Shown here one piece after another: positions 13,782 through 21,884 of a stretch of DNA of 64,000 nt. Source of the stretch: Allopseudospirillum japonicum (lineage in GTDB: Bacteria > Pseudomonadota > Gammaproteobacteria > Pseudomonadales > Halomonadaceae). The position numbers and the translations under genes were made by a program. The stretch lies in the NCBI RefSeq assembly GCF_900108915.1, contig NZ_FNYH01000004.1, positions 124,001 to 188,000 on the forward strand. The letters run 5' to 3'. The notes beneath the pieces were generated by a model, which was given only the letters and a program-made list of their open reading frames with translations, made no database searches and was not told where the DNA came from. Position 1 is the first letter of the stretch. The number at the start of each line of letters is the position of its first letter.

Positions 13782-14657
13782 ATGTCATCGTCCCTTGCTC
13801 ATTTCCAAGTGCATAGCACCCAACTCACCTTGGCGGACCTGCACTTGCATTATCATTTATACCAAGCGTATCAGACGTCATCACACCCGCGTCCTTTATT
13901 GTTGTTGCACGGTGCTGGCGTCGCAGGCCAAGCCACTTGGGAGCCCCTTATCCATTATCTTGGCCATCAATGGCCGGCATATTTGGTCCCTGATTTGCGC
14001 GGTATGGGTGCCAGCGTGGGCATTCAGCATCCAGAGGCTCCCTTTGATGTGCACCAAGTGTGTGCAGATATACAAGCTTTATTAACACAACAAGGCTGGG
14101 AGAGCTTTGATGTGATCGGTTACTCGTTTGGGGGCTTGATTGCCATGCTCCTCAAACAAGCCTTGGGTAATCAAATTAAGCATACCTTTCTGATCGAACC
14201 TGCGTTATTGGAACGTGAAGATGTGCAGTTAATGCGTCAGGTTCGCCAAGGGTACTCGCAAGCTGCAGCGAAGATGCGCGTACCTGCCACCCAGTTAGCA
14301 GGCATAACAGAATTTTTGGATTTAATTGCTCCTTTGCGTTCGCAAAGTACGCGGGTGGAACAAGCCACCTTGCATCGGTTAGCGCATAGGGTATTAGGAT
14401 TTTCTTATGCTTTAGATGCAGTGACACATGCGGTACACACTTTGGACAGGGCGGCGCTACTGGCTGCACAAAACCAAGTGGTGTGTTTTTATGGTGGCCG
14501 TAGCCCAGCGCCTTTACGCGCTTATCAAGCACACTTAAGCCAGCAACACCCCAGTTGGGCCAGTATCGAAATTGCAGGCACAGATCATGCCTTGCCTTAT
14601 CAAAAACCTAAGCGTTTGGCCCATTGGATGATGCATTATTTAGCGGATGGGGCTTGA
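13782..14657 (+). CDS. Alpha/beta-fold hydrolase
   Basis: 291 residues. LLLHGAGVAGQATWEPLI gives the oxyanion-hole region, GYSFGGL near residue 115 holds the serine nucleophile, and GTDHALPYQKP near the C-terminus supplies the histidine. PDLRGMGAS is also typical. The substrate cannot be told. It is transcribed divergently from pabB with a ~110-base gap, and its 3' end overlaps the convergent DUF2256-type gene by 22 bases. Confidence 0.85.
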   Translation: MSSSLAHFQVHSTQLTLADLHLHYHLYQAYQTSSHPRPLLLLHGAGVAGQATWEPLIHYLGHQWPAYLVPDLRGMGASVGIQHPEAPFDVHQVCADIQALLTQQGWESFDVIGYSFGGLIAMLLKQALGNQIKHTFLIEPALLEREDVQLMRQVRQGYSQAAAKMRVPATQLAGITEFLDLIAPLRSQSTRVEQATLHRLAHRVLGFSYALDAVTHAVHTLDRAALLAAQNQVVCFYGGRSPAPLRAYQAHLSQQHPSWASIEIAGTDHALPYQKPKRLAHWMMHYLADGA

Positions 14658-14806
14658 TGGTTGTTTCGATTGCCTTGCCGCTGGCGGCGGCAAGCTTGAC
14701 TGCAATACTTCACTTCGTCCCATACAAGACACCATTTCTTGCGCCAAGCAAAGGGGCGCTGACAGACACAACAGATTTTCTCTTCTAAGTAAGGTTTTTT
14801 ATGCAT
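14636..14806 (-). CDS. DUF2256-type small zinc-ribbon-like protein
   Basis: 56 residues from the ATG at 14806 (the AGGTG ribosome site favours it over the ATG at 14851). The pattern KICCVCQRPFAWRKKW...VKYCSQACRRQR has four cysteines (CxxC and CxxxC) that could bind zinc and matches the conserved DUF2256 layout. Function unknown. Its end overlaps the convergent hydrolase gene. Confidence 0.85.
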   Translation of the reverse strand: MHKKPYLEEKICCVCQRPFAWRKKWCLVWDEVKYCSQACRRQRQGNRNNHQAPSAK

Positions 14807-14946
14807 GCTGGCACCTGTTTGAGCAAATATGCCGGTAAAAATAAAGCGCATGGTATACGAGGCCTAGGTGTGATTCGGTACCTTATCAATCTAAGGGTAT
14901 GCCTTTTCCAGCTGATGGGCCAACATAAGAAGCGTGCCGTTTTTTC

Positions 14947-15156
14947 CTATAAATGCAGTACACTCAACTGGCTTGCAGTCTTTTTTCGCCAAAAATATCT
15001 TTGATTCTTCAGAGCTGTGCTTTTCAGTACGTGGTTAAATTTCTGATCATTGTCTTGGAACGAAAGATCTACCAAAGTGTTATTAATATACTCATAATAC
15101 ATAGCAAGAATATCTTTTAAATCATCAGGAAAAATAGACCTTACTATCTTAAGTAT
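14947..15156 (-). pseudogene. Coding-like fragment with lost start codon
   Basis: Directly after the TGA that ends the FRG frame, the same frame stays open for about 69 codons on the minus strand. It reads as plausible protein (IFPDDLKDILAMYYEYI, then NTLVDLSFQDNDQKFNH). No ATG, GTG or TTG start is placed for it. However, AAGGAG lies 5 bases before an ATA codon at the exact spot where an ATG would be expected, so a start may have mutated from ATG to ATA. The last ~17 codons may already be flanking DNA. Function unknown. Confidence 0.35.
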
Positions 15157-16458
15157 TCACTCTCCTTGCAATGTATCGTTAGATTTTAACTTGTCCGAAA
15201 TATATTTTGCAGAGTTTTCAATATATGGAAATACTGTGCTTTCATTGATATTTAATAGATCCAGCTCCTTCAAAATAGCCTTTTTGTTCGCGACAGTGAT
15301 TCTTGATAATTTGATTTCCGTAGTACCCTCTTCATCAAAGACTGTATCTAACCCAAACAAAAGGAATGCGCCAGACTGAGATGAGATTCTATCATTGCTC
15401 TGTTTTCCTTTTACGCAAATTATTTTTCTCAAGTCATCCGATATAATTATTGGCTCGAAGAATGGTTTTTCTTCTCTGATAAAGTGAAGTAATCGCTTAA
15501 TTGCTTTTTGTTCATTAAAACCTTGTTCTTCAAAGTTTATTTATTCTTTCTCGGTTTGCAGTAAGCGTGCCAAATTAGCAATGCAGCTAGCTAAATCTGA
15601 ATCGAAGTACTTAATGTCTTCTCGTTTGATTGAGAAAATAATGACTTCGCCTTCTTCGTCGATGGATGATTTACACGCGAAATAGAGAGCAATTAAAGGA
15701 TTGGAAGTTATATCAAGCAGTCTTGTCGGCAATGAGTAATGCTGCATCCTCACAAGACGATCAAGCGTGTAAATGTCTGACTGAAAGTCGGCGGAGTTAG
15801 AGACCAATAATTCTCTGTACAAAATATGTTCATTGTCTTTGTAAAGATAGTTACCTTTTTCATCTTTCCTAAACAGTGAAGGTTCCAACTTGTATTGCTT
15901 CTTATTTGAGTGGCCACGATAAAACACTTCATAACCATCTTCCTGCTCAAGGCCCAAAACCTTTCCAATAAACCCTTGGACCTTTTTTACCTTAGGATTT
16001 GGGGATTTTTCAGTTATAGGTCGATCCAGCTTAGTGGTCTTTATTTGCTTATCAGGTTCGAGAATCCCTTGATGTTGAAGTCTCTGAAACAAATCCTCGT
16101 CTTTTACCGCCCAATGAGTCCTGTTCATTTCCCACTCACGTATATCTAGCAATGTGGCGATTGGCTGGATTTGGGAATATGGTATTGGTTCTACATCTTG
16201 TTCGAGCTCAAATTCTATAAGGAGATTGCGGCCACGCTCTGTAATAGAAGTCAAACAACCAATTCGGGTATTCGAATTTTTCCCTTCATATGCAAATAGA
16301 CAAGGGTAGCTTTTTAGATTTTTGATGTGAGAGTCACTTAACCTTTTAAAAGCAGACGCAATAGTCTCGTTCGTATATTCAAGGAAGCGACTTTTATCAT
16401 ACTCATAAAAACCTTGGTCCCAAGCGCCTTCTATTGCGGTTACTAGTAGGTTGTACAT
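15157..16458 (-). pseudogene. FRG-domain protein gene interrupted by an in-frame ochre codon
   Basis: The frame runs from an ATG at 16458 to 15157 with a single TAA at 15541-15543. Both sides stay in one frame and together give a normal FRG-domain protein. Before the stop are FYRGHSNKKQYKLEPSLFR, RMQHYSLPTRLLDIT and NPLIALYFAC. After it come KRLLHFIREEKPFFEP, DDLRKIICVK, SQSGAFLLFGL and the closing helix NINESTVFPYIEN. FRG domains are of unknown biochemistry and are often found in mobile and defence-type loci. The open frame can be extended upstream to 16533, but that part lies inside the attC site. The ATG at 16458, 22 bases past the attC, with AGGA before it, is the natural cassette start. 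Readthrough or a sequencing error are alternatives to true inactivation. Confidence 0.75.
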
Positions 16459-16479
16459 AGGGTGGTCTATTCCTGAAAA

Positions 16480-16563
16480 ATTTAACGCCTTAAGCAGAGG
16501 TTTATTTTGCATTTTGGAGCGAAGCGACAGCAAAATAAATCCTGCTAACTTGGTTTGTTATAC
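16480..16563 (-). repeat. Integron attC site
   Basis: Read on the minus strand: R'' box GTATAAC (16563-16557), R' box GTTAAAT (16486-16480, perfect GTTRRRY). Between them are long imperfect inverted arms: GCAGGATTTATTTTGC pairs with GCAAAATAAACCTCTGC with one unpaired base. The unpaired centre TGTCGCTTCGCTCC is of a kind common in attC sites. Length is 84 bases, within the known range. It begins one base after the stop codon of the secreted-protein gene, exactly where a cassette keeps its attC. Confidence 0.82.
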
Positions 16564-16564
16564 G

Positions 16565-17113
16565 TTACCACGAGAAACTCTCCATTGTTATCTCCAAACC
16601 ATCTTGCCGTAGGACTCTTACAACTGAATTTTTTACATCAATATGCCAACTATCTGAAGGTAAGATCGTTTTCCCTTTAACTAGATTAGAACCATCTTTT
16701 TCCGCAAAATAAAATGTTTCGTGCTTTGTTTCCACATTACGTGTCAGTATTAGCATCTTAGATTTTGGTTCCCGCGAAGCAATACCATTGTTGTTTTTTA
16801 TTGGCGAAGCATAGTCAATATGAAATTTAACCTCTCCATTCTCTACAGATGTTTCAAAGGCTAGCGCGACCACCTGGAAATTATCTTTTTTTGGAAAAAG
16901 GTATTTCCCTTCGTTGGTTTCAGGGTTGTAAATATACAGATTTACAATTGAGTCACCGCCGCTGCTTAAAAATCCAGACTTCTTCTCACTTTCAACACTT
17001 TTGAAATACAAGCCTGTTTCAGGATCATAGGTATCAATGCTTGGATTGTAATATCCTCCTGCAAAGGAGAAGGTTGATAATACCAATATGCCAACAAATA
17101 CTGCTAACTTCAT
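16565..17113 (-). CDS. Secreted protein of unknown function carried as an integron cassette
   Basis: 182 residues with a clear signal peptide (MKLAVFVGILVLSTFSFAGG), cut probably after FAG or SFA. The mature part is mostly beta-type with no cysteines seen and mentions of YNPETNEGKYLFPKK and ILTRNVETKHETFYF; no family recognised. AAGGAGAG stands before the ATG. The stop codon abuts the attC, and the start lies 13 bases after a GTTATAC boundary, so the gene fills one complete cassette of about 570 bases. Base composition is lower in GC than the flanking chromosome. Confidence 0.75.
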   Translation of the reverse strand: MKLAVFVGILVLSTFSFAGGYYNPSIDTYDPETGLYFKSVESEKKSGFLSSGGDSIVNLYIYNPETNEGKYLFPKKDNFQVVALAFETSVENGEVKFHIDYASPIKNNNGIASREPKSKMLILTRNVETKHETFYFAEKDGSNLVKGKTILPSDSWHIDVKNSVVRVLRQDGLEITMESFSW

Positions 17114-17126
17114 TATCTCTCCTTAC

Positions 17127-17133
17127 GTATAAC
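17127..17133 (-). repeat. 5' boundary of the integron cassette
   Basis: GTTATAC on the minus strand, 13 bases before the ATG of the secreted protein. It is the exact reverse complement of GTATAAC, the R'' box of the attC at the other end of the same cassette. That is what is expected if the cassette once existed as a circle cut between G and TT. No complete attC arm is recognisable upstream of it. Confidence 0.6.
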
Positions 17134-17470
17134 ACTTTCATATCAGGCACGCTTATTTCGCCGATTTCAATATAACGACAACTTTGGAAGTGGTACTTTG
17201 ATAAGAAAGGAAAAATCCATTTTCTGATCTGACTGCTTCCCTGCTAAACGTGCATGCGCGATATCACACTCTTTATCTTAAGAGCTGCCGTGCGCCTGTT
17301 ATTCCGGCCACAACTTTTATCATTTATTGATCTTGCAATTTATCCCATTGCACCGTACCTGTAAACTGCGCATTTAAGCTGGGTAAATCGAGCACATTTT
17401 TTAGTAAGACCAAAAATGTACAGTATTATATTGAACCATAAAAACACAAAGATCATATGGAGGGTGATTT
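17134..17470. other. Gene-free AT-rich spacer in the island
   Basis: No credible reading frame, tRNA or complete attC is visible. It separates the cassette region from the IS200/IS605 relic and is probably eroded accessory DNA. Confidence 0.5.
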
Positions 17471-17700
17471 ATGGTTAACAGTCCATTTTTGGAAAATTTT
17501 GCAAAGTGTCAGGTCAGAGGGATGACGGCGCGGCTACAGGATGCAAACAGAAAAAACCTATATTCATTGGATGAAGCGCTTTATCTTCTGTCATCAACAA
17601 CGTCATCGGCAGTTCAGGGTAATGCGGCCAAGAACACACTTGCGGTTAGGCATAGCCGTCCTGTAGAGGGAATCCCCGTGCTTTAGCACGGGCAGATATC
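17471..17700 (+). pseudogene. Eroded tnpB tail with IS200/IS605 right end
   Basis: A 71-codon frame starts at ATG 17471 after GGAGGGTG and ends at 17686. Its last third (GNAAKNTLAVRHSRPVEGIP) looks like the segment after the zinc ribbon of TnpB, where D-x-NAAKNI is usual. The rest is not recognisable. The end overlaps GGAATCCCC and a perfect hairpin CCCGTGC-TTTA-GCACGGG (17675-17692), the usual right-end and guide-RNA scaffold form. The zinc ribbon and RuvC residues are gone, so this is a relic; whether the small frame is still expressed cannot be told. Confidence 0.45.
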
Positions 17701-17893
17701 AATGCAACCTCTTCCCAGTGAGGTGCAGATTGAGTAGCTTAAGCGGTATTTTACGAAGAATTCCCACAGATACCCAGAATTTTGGTTACAATGCCATTTT
17801 TAAATCGATAGATAAGTCAATGTATATTTAAGTTCATAGCTTTGGCTTGTGCTCGTCTAGGCTTACTCCTTCTTAGTCTACTTGAGATCTTTT

Positions 17894-19900
17894 ATGGCAT
17901 TAGCAATCGCAGCAGAAACCTTTAATGATGTGATGGTGATTCTGAGCGCCTCCGTTGTTGCTTCAGCAATTTTTAGTCGCTGGCGTTTACCACCCGTACT
18001 GGCATACCTTGCGGTAGGCTGTTTAATTGGTCCACATGCGATGGGCTGGATTGAAGAAAGTAAAAATATTGCCTTTCTTTCCGAGTTTGGTTTGGTCTTC
18101 CTCCTTTTTTCCTTAGGTCTAGAATTTTCCCTTCCTCGTATGTATGCCCTGCGCAAAACCGTTTTTGGTTTAGGTGGCGCTCAGGTGGTTTTATGTACCT
18201 TGTTATTTTGGGTAGTTCTACACTTTTTAGGCATGAGTTGGGAAACTGCCCTGATTGCCGCCGGTGCTTTGGCGCTCTCTTCAACGGCGATTGTGTCGCA
18301 AGAATTGACACGTTGGGGAGAAATCAACACCCCGCATGGGCATGCCTCGATTGGTATTTTACTTTTCCAAGATATTGCCGCCGTTGTCTTTTTAATTTTG
18401 GTACCTGCATTAGCCGGTAGTGCAGATCAAAGTTTATCTTTCTCTTTGTTACTCATGGTGCTGAAAGGGATAGGCTTATTTGTCTTCTTGCTTGCAGTGG
18501 GCAAATGGTTAATGCCTGCCTTATTCCATGAAGTTAGTAATACGCACTCGGATGAGTTGTTTGTACTCACTGTCTTATTAGTCGCTTTGACCTCGGCTTG
18601 GATTACCCATGAAATCGGTTTATCCATGGCCCTAGGCGCGTTTATTGCCGGTATGATGTTAGGTGAGAGCCACTACCGCCACCAAATTGAAGCGGATATA
18701 CGTCCTTTCCGTAATATTCTGCTCGGGCTTTTCTTTGTCAGTGTCGGTATGTTGCTGGATCTGAATGTCTTACTCAGCAACATTCACTGGGTGATTGTCA
18801 GTGTTCTCGTGCTTATGCTGGTGAAGTTCATCATGATCACCGCCTTAGCACGTCTGATGGGCAAAACTGCAGATACTTCTATACGTACTGGGATTATTTT
18901 AGCGCAAGGTGGTGAGTTTGGTTTTGCGTTGCTTGCGCTGGCCTCTGAGCATGAGCTGGTAGGTCCATCCCATGTGGCGATTATTATTGCGACTGTGATT
19001 ACCTCCATTGTCGTTACCCCCATGCTGATTAAAAACAGCGGCTTGATTAGTCGTCGTTTATTGCCCAAAAATCAAAATATTGCTGACGATCAAATTCCGC
19101 ATTCCAACGCTGCTTTGGCAGAAGCCACCGCAGAAATGCAAGATCATGTCGTGATTTGTGGATTTGGGCGGGTAGGGCAAACCATTGCGCGTTTTCTTAA
19201 AAAAGAAGATGTCCCCTATATCGCAGTAGATATGGATACAGTACGTGTGCACGAGGCTTCGAGTGCAGGTGAACATGTGGTGTATGGTGATTCTAGTCGG
19301 CACGAAATTTTAGAGGCTTTAGGCGTTGCGCGGGCCCGTTTAGTGGTGGTGACTGTCAATGACAAGCATTTTACCCTGCAAATTTTGGATAGTTTGAAGC
19401 ATTTAGCTATCGAGGTGCCTACCTTAATTCGTACGAAAGATGATAGTGATTTGGAGCTCTATCAACATGCAGGTGCGACTGAGGTTGTCCCTGAGGTCTT
19501 AGAAGGCGGCTTGATGTTAGTGTATCACTCGCTTTTGCTATCGAATATTCCATTCCGTCGCGTCAATCATGTCATTCGTAGCGCACGTAGCGAGCGTTAC
19601 CAATTATTGCGGGGCTATTATCATGGCACTCAATCTTCCGTAGCAGATGCAACTGGCACGCCCTTGGTACGACGCCACCCTGTGGTACTGACAGAGAATG
19701 CTTGGGCTTGTGGACGTTGTGTCGGGGATTTAAATCTAGCCCCTTTGGGAATTGAGGTCTCTAGCTTATTACTGGCAGCCGACGGACAAGAAATCAGTAT
19801 GCCAGAGTTGGAACAAATCCTCTCATCTGGGGATACGGTGATTTTAACCGGTTTAGCGGATCATATCGAAGAAGCAGAAAACCGCTTATTAAGCCGTTAA
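17894..19900 (+). CDS. Kef/YbaL-type monovalent cation:proton antiporter with RCK domain
   Basis: CPA2-family exchanger of the inner membrane, probably K+/H+. 668 residues from the ATG at 17894. A dozen hydrophobic segments span about 5-385, with LGLEFSL, SSTAIVSQEL, GAFIAGMMLGES and GGEFGFALLA typical of the family. Then comes an RCK-N (NAD-binding) domain from VVICGFGRVGQTIA with the acidic end of the second strand in VDMD. A C-terminal RCK-C-like stretch ends at VILTGLADHIEEAE. No kefF/kefG partner is adjacent. The exact ion is inference. Confidence 0.9.
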   Translation: MALAIAAETFNDVMVILSASVVASAIFSRWRLPPVLAYLAVGCLIGPHAMGWIEESKNIAFLSEFGLVFLLFSLGLEFSLPRMYALRKTVFGLGGAQVVLCTLLFWVVLHFLGMSWETALIAAGALALSSTAIVSQELTRWGEINTPHGHASIGILLFQDIAAVVFLILVPALAGSADQSLSFSLLLMVLKGIGLFVFLLAVGKWLMPALFHEVSNTHSDELFVLTVLLVALTSAWITHEIGLSMALGAFIAGMMLGESHYRHQIEADIRPFRNILLGLFFVSVGMLLDLNVLLSNIHWVIVSVLVLMLVKFIMITALARLMGKTADTSIRTGIILAQGGEFGFALLALASEHELVGPSHVAIIIATVITSIVVTPMLIKNSGLISRRLLPKNQNIADDQIPHSNAALAEATAEMQDHVVICGFGRVGQTIARFLKKEDVPYIAVDMDTVRVHEASSAGEHVVYGDSSRHEILEALGVARARLVVVTVNDKHFTLQILDSLKHLAIEVPTLIRTKDDSDLELYQHAGATEVVPEVLEGGLMLVYHSLLLSNIPFRRVNHVIRSARSERYQLLRGYYHGTQSSVADATGTPLVRRHPVVLTENAWACGRCVGDLNLAPLGIEVSSLLLAADGQEISMPELEQILSSGDTVILTGLADHIEEAENRLLSR

Positions 19901-19990
19901 GCTATACTTGAGATAAGCAGGTCCACCCCTATATCAGAAAGTGGATACTTGGGGCACCTGCTGATTTTAAGAAATAACAGGGGGTGGGCC

Positions 19991-20281
19991 ATGCGCATTG
20001 AAAATATCCATAATTATTATGAAAAGCTGCTACGCGATCGTGTTAGTGAAGACACACGCCTTGCTGGGCAAAGCCAAGATTTTATTGAAGATGTGCTTTG
20101 CTTGACCCTGAACCAACTTGAACCTCGCTATATTCGTTTTGATGTGGATATGGCGTTTTTTCTCAGCCCACACGAATATGAGCGTATGCAAGCACGCATT
20201 GATACCGCTTTAAATAATGCGATTGAGCGTGTTAGTCGCTTTCCGGAATATATAGGTCAGCTTCATATTCGTCCGCAATAG
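19991..20281 (+). CDS. ComFB-like protein
   Basis: 96 residues starting at the ATG at 19991 behind a strong AGGGGGTG site; the upstream start at 19949 has none. ENIHNYYEKLLRDRV, DFIEDVLCLTLNQLEPRYIRFDVDM and YERMQARIDTALNNAIERV match the late-competence ComFB family. Some members in other bacteria bind cyclic dinucleotides. It lies between the antiporter and hslO, ending a few bases before the hslO start. Confidence 0.8.
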   Translation: MRIENIHNYYEKLLRDRVSEDTRLAGQSQDFIEDVLCLTLNQLEPRYIRFDVDMAFFLSPHEYERMQARIDTALNNAIERVSRFPEYIGQLHIRPQ

Positions 20282-20295
20282 CTTTGAGTCCCTTT

Positions 20296-21174
20296 ATGTC
20301 TACTGCTGAACCCCAAAATTTTGATCAGATTCAACGTTTTTTAGTGGAAGGTACGCCAGTGCGCGGTGAACTTGTGCAACTGGAAACCAGTTACCAACAG
20401 ATTATCAAACAGCAGGCTTATCCTGTAGGTATTCAAAAAGTACTGGGTGAGCTATTAGCTGCGGTGACCTTGATTACGGAAACGTTAAAACTGGAAGGTA
20501 CCTTATCTTTAGAAGTGCGTTCCTCTGCAGCGGTTTCTTTATTGATGGCAGAATCTAACCCTGGGGGAGATGTGCGCGCTTTAGCACGTTGGCAAGCAGC
20601 GCAGATACAAACACAAGCCCAAGTAAGTTTAGGCGATCTGGTGGGTGATCAAGGGCACTTAGTGATTACCTTAGATCCCAAAAAAGGCAAACGTTATCAA
20701 GGGATTGTGGCATTAAGCTCGCCAAATTTAGCGGAATGTTTGCAAGATTATTTTAGTCAATCAGAGCAACTACCGACACGTTTTTGGTTGATGGCCGATC
20801 CAGCGCAAGGGCGCGCAGCCGGTTTACTCTTACAAAGTTTACCCATGCAAGCCGGTGATGATGAGGATGCTTGGTCACGTTTAACTCAATTAGCAGACAC
20901 GTTAAAAGCGGAAGAAGCCTTACAGCTGGAAGCACAAACTGTGCTGTATCGTTTATACCATGAGGAAACCGTGCGTGTTTTTCCGGCAAAAACGCTACAG
21001 TTTGCGTGCACTTGCTCAAGGGAACGGACACAAGATGCTTTGCTTGGTTTAGGTGCGCAGGAAGTGGAAAGTATATTAGCTGAACAGGGCCAAATCGAAA
21101 CTCAGTGCCAATTTTGTCATACTCAATATGTGTTCACCGAGCAGGATTTGCGCCCATACTTGAGTGTACATTAA
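20296..21174 (+). CDS. hslO: Hsp33 redox-switched chaperone
   Basis: 292 residues. The N-terminal substrate-binding fold includes AAVTLITETLKLEGTLSLE. The C-terminal zinc centre has the CxC in FACTCSRERT and the CxxC in TQCQFCHTQY, all four cysteines present. It is activated by oxidation in the cytoplasm. The ATG at 20296 is preferred; the in-frame TTG at 20284 is only 3 bases after the ComFB stop. Confidence 0.95.
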   Translation: MSTAEPQNFDQIQRFLVEGTPVRGELVQLETSYQQIIKQQAYPVGIQKVLGELLAAVTLITETLKLEGTLSLEVRSSAAVSLLMAESNPGGDVRALARWQAAQIQTQAQVSLGDLVGDQGHLVITLDPKKGKRYQGIVALSSPNLAECLQDYFSQSEQLPTRFWLMADPAQGRAAGLLLQSLPMQAGDDEDAWSRLTQLADTLKAEEALQLEAQTVLYRLYHEETVRVFPAKTLQFACTCSRERTQDALLGLGAQEVESILAEQGQIETQCQFCHTQYVFTEQDLRPYLSVH

Positions 21175-21184
21175 TGTGGCATGT

Positions 21185-21209
21185 GTCCTCGCTACCTAGG
21201 GGCGAGGAC
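21185..21209 (+). terminator. Hairpin after hslO
   Basis: GTCCTCGC and GCGAGGAC form a perfect 8-bp stem 10 bases past the hslO stop and just before the end of the convergent isochorismatase gene. There is no T-run, so its strength is uncertain. Confidence 0.45.
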
Positions 21210-21225
21210 GCAGTACCTCTAAAAT

Positions 21226-21771
21226 CTAGCGAATATAATTTTTACTAATTTTGCGGAAAATTTCTGTACGTGATTTGTGTAACCACTCAAATGCCACCAT
21301 CTCACGAGTGACAATCACGGCACCGGCTTGACGTAAACGTGTCATGGCCGCTTGTTTATCTGTTTGTCGTCGAGAGCCTAAAGCTTCCTCAACTAAAAAA
21401 ACTTGATAACCCTTCTCTAAAAGGGAAAGGGCGGTTTGCAGAACACACACATGGGTTTCCGTGCCCACCAGAATAATTTGTTGACGTCCTAGTTGTGCCA
21501 GTCCGTCTTCAATCTGCTGTTCATACAAGGCACTAAAGTGTTCTTTTTGCCAAATTTCTTGGGTTTGTAATAAGGAAGCCACGGGCGTAACTGTGGCACC
21601 TAAACCTTGTGGATATTGCTCGGTCGCTCGTACTGGAATGTCCAGTTCGCGGGCAATTTGGATCAACCAGCGTGTATGGTTGACCACTTCGCTAATTTGG
21701 TGAATGGCAGGGGTTAGCGCTTGCTGGATATCGATTACCAGCAGTAAAGAACGCTCCGCATAAATACGCAT
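21226..21771 (-). CDS. Isochorismatase-family cysteine hydrolase
   Basis: 181 residues with the family triad: Asp in LLLVIDIQ, Lys in IWQKEHFSA and Cys in ETHVCVLQTAL. The size and the HFSA pattern fit the YcaC-like group better than nicotinamidases. Substrate unknown. It lies downstream of trpB in the same direction, with a hairpin between, so probably a separate transcript. Confidence 0.88.
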   Translation of the reverse strand: MRIYAERSLLLVIDIQQALTPAIHQISEVVNHTRWLIQIARELDIPVRATEQYPQGLGATVTPVASLLQTQEIWQKEHFSALYEQQIEDGLAQLGRQQIILVGTETHVCVLQTALSLLEKGYQVFLVEEALGSRRQTDKQAAMTRLRQAGAVIVTREMVAFEWLHKSRTEIFRKISKNYIR

Positions 21772-21838
21772 AGTTCACATCCTGTTGAGTTGTTATTGTC
21801 ATCGTCTGTCATCTTGCGCAATCTGCTAGCAAATAGCA

Positions 21839-21860
21839 AGGCTCGGAGAAAACCGAGCCT
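21839..21860 (-). terminator. Hairpin after trpB
   Basis: AGGCTCGG and CCGAGCCT pair perfectly around six bases, 25 bases past the trpB stop. On the minus strand it is followed by TTGCTATTTG, a poor T-tract. Confidence 0.5.
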
Positions 21861-21884
21861 AATTAATTGAAATATAAAGACTAA

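Noticed and set aside
15034-15040. R'' box of a second attC after the FRG cassette
   Set aside because: The seven bases match expectation, but no complementary arm could be found and the spot lies in an open frame; kept only as a weak remark.
16459-16533. Longer start for the FRG gene
   Set aside because: This part of the frame lies largely inside the attC site; the ATG at 16458 with AGGA just past the R' box is the natural cassette start.
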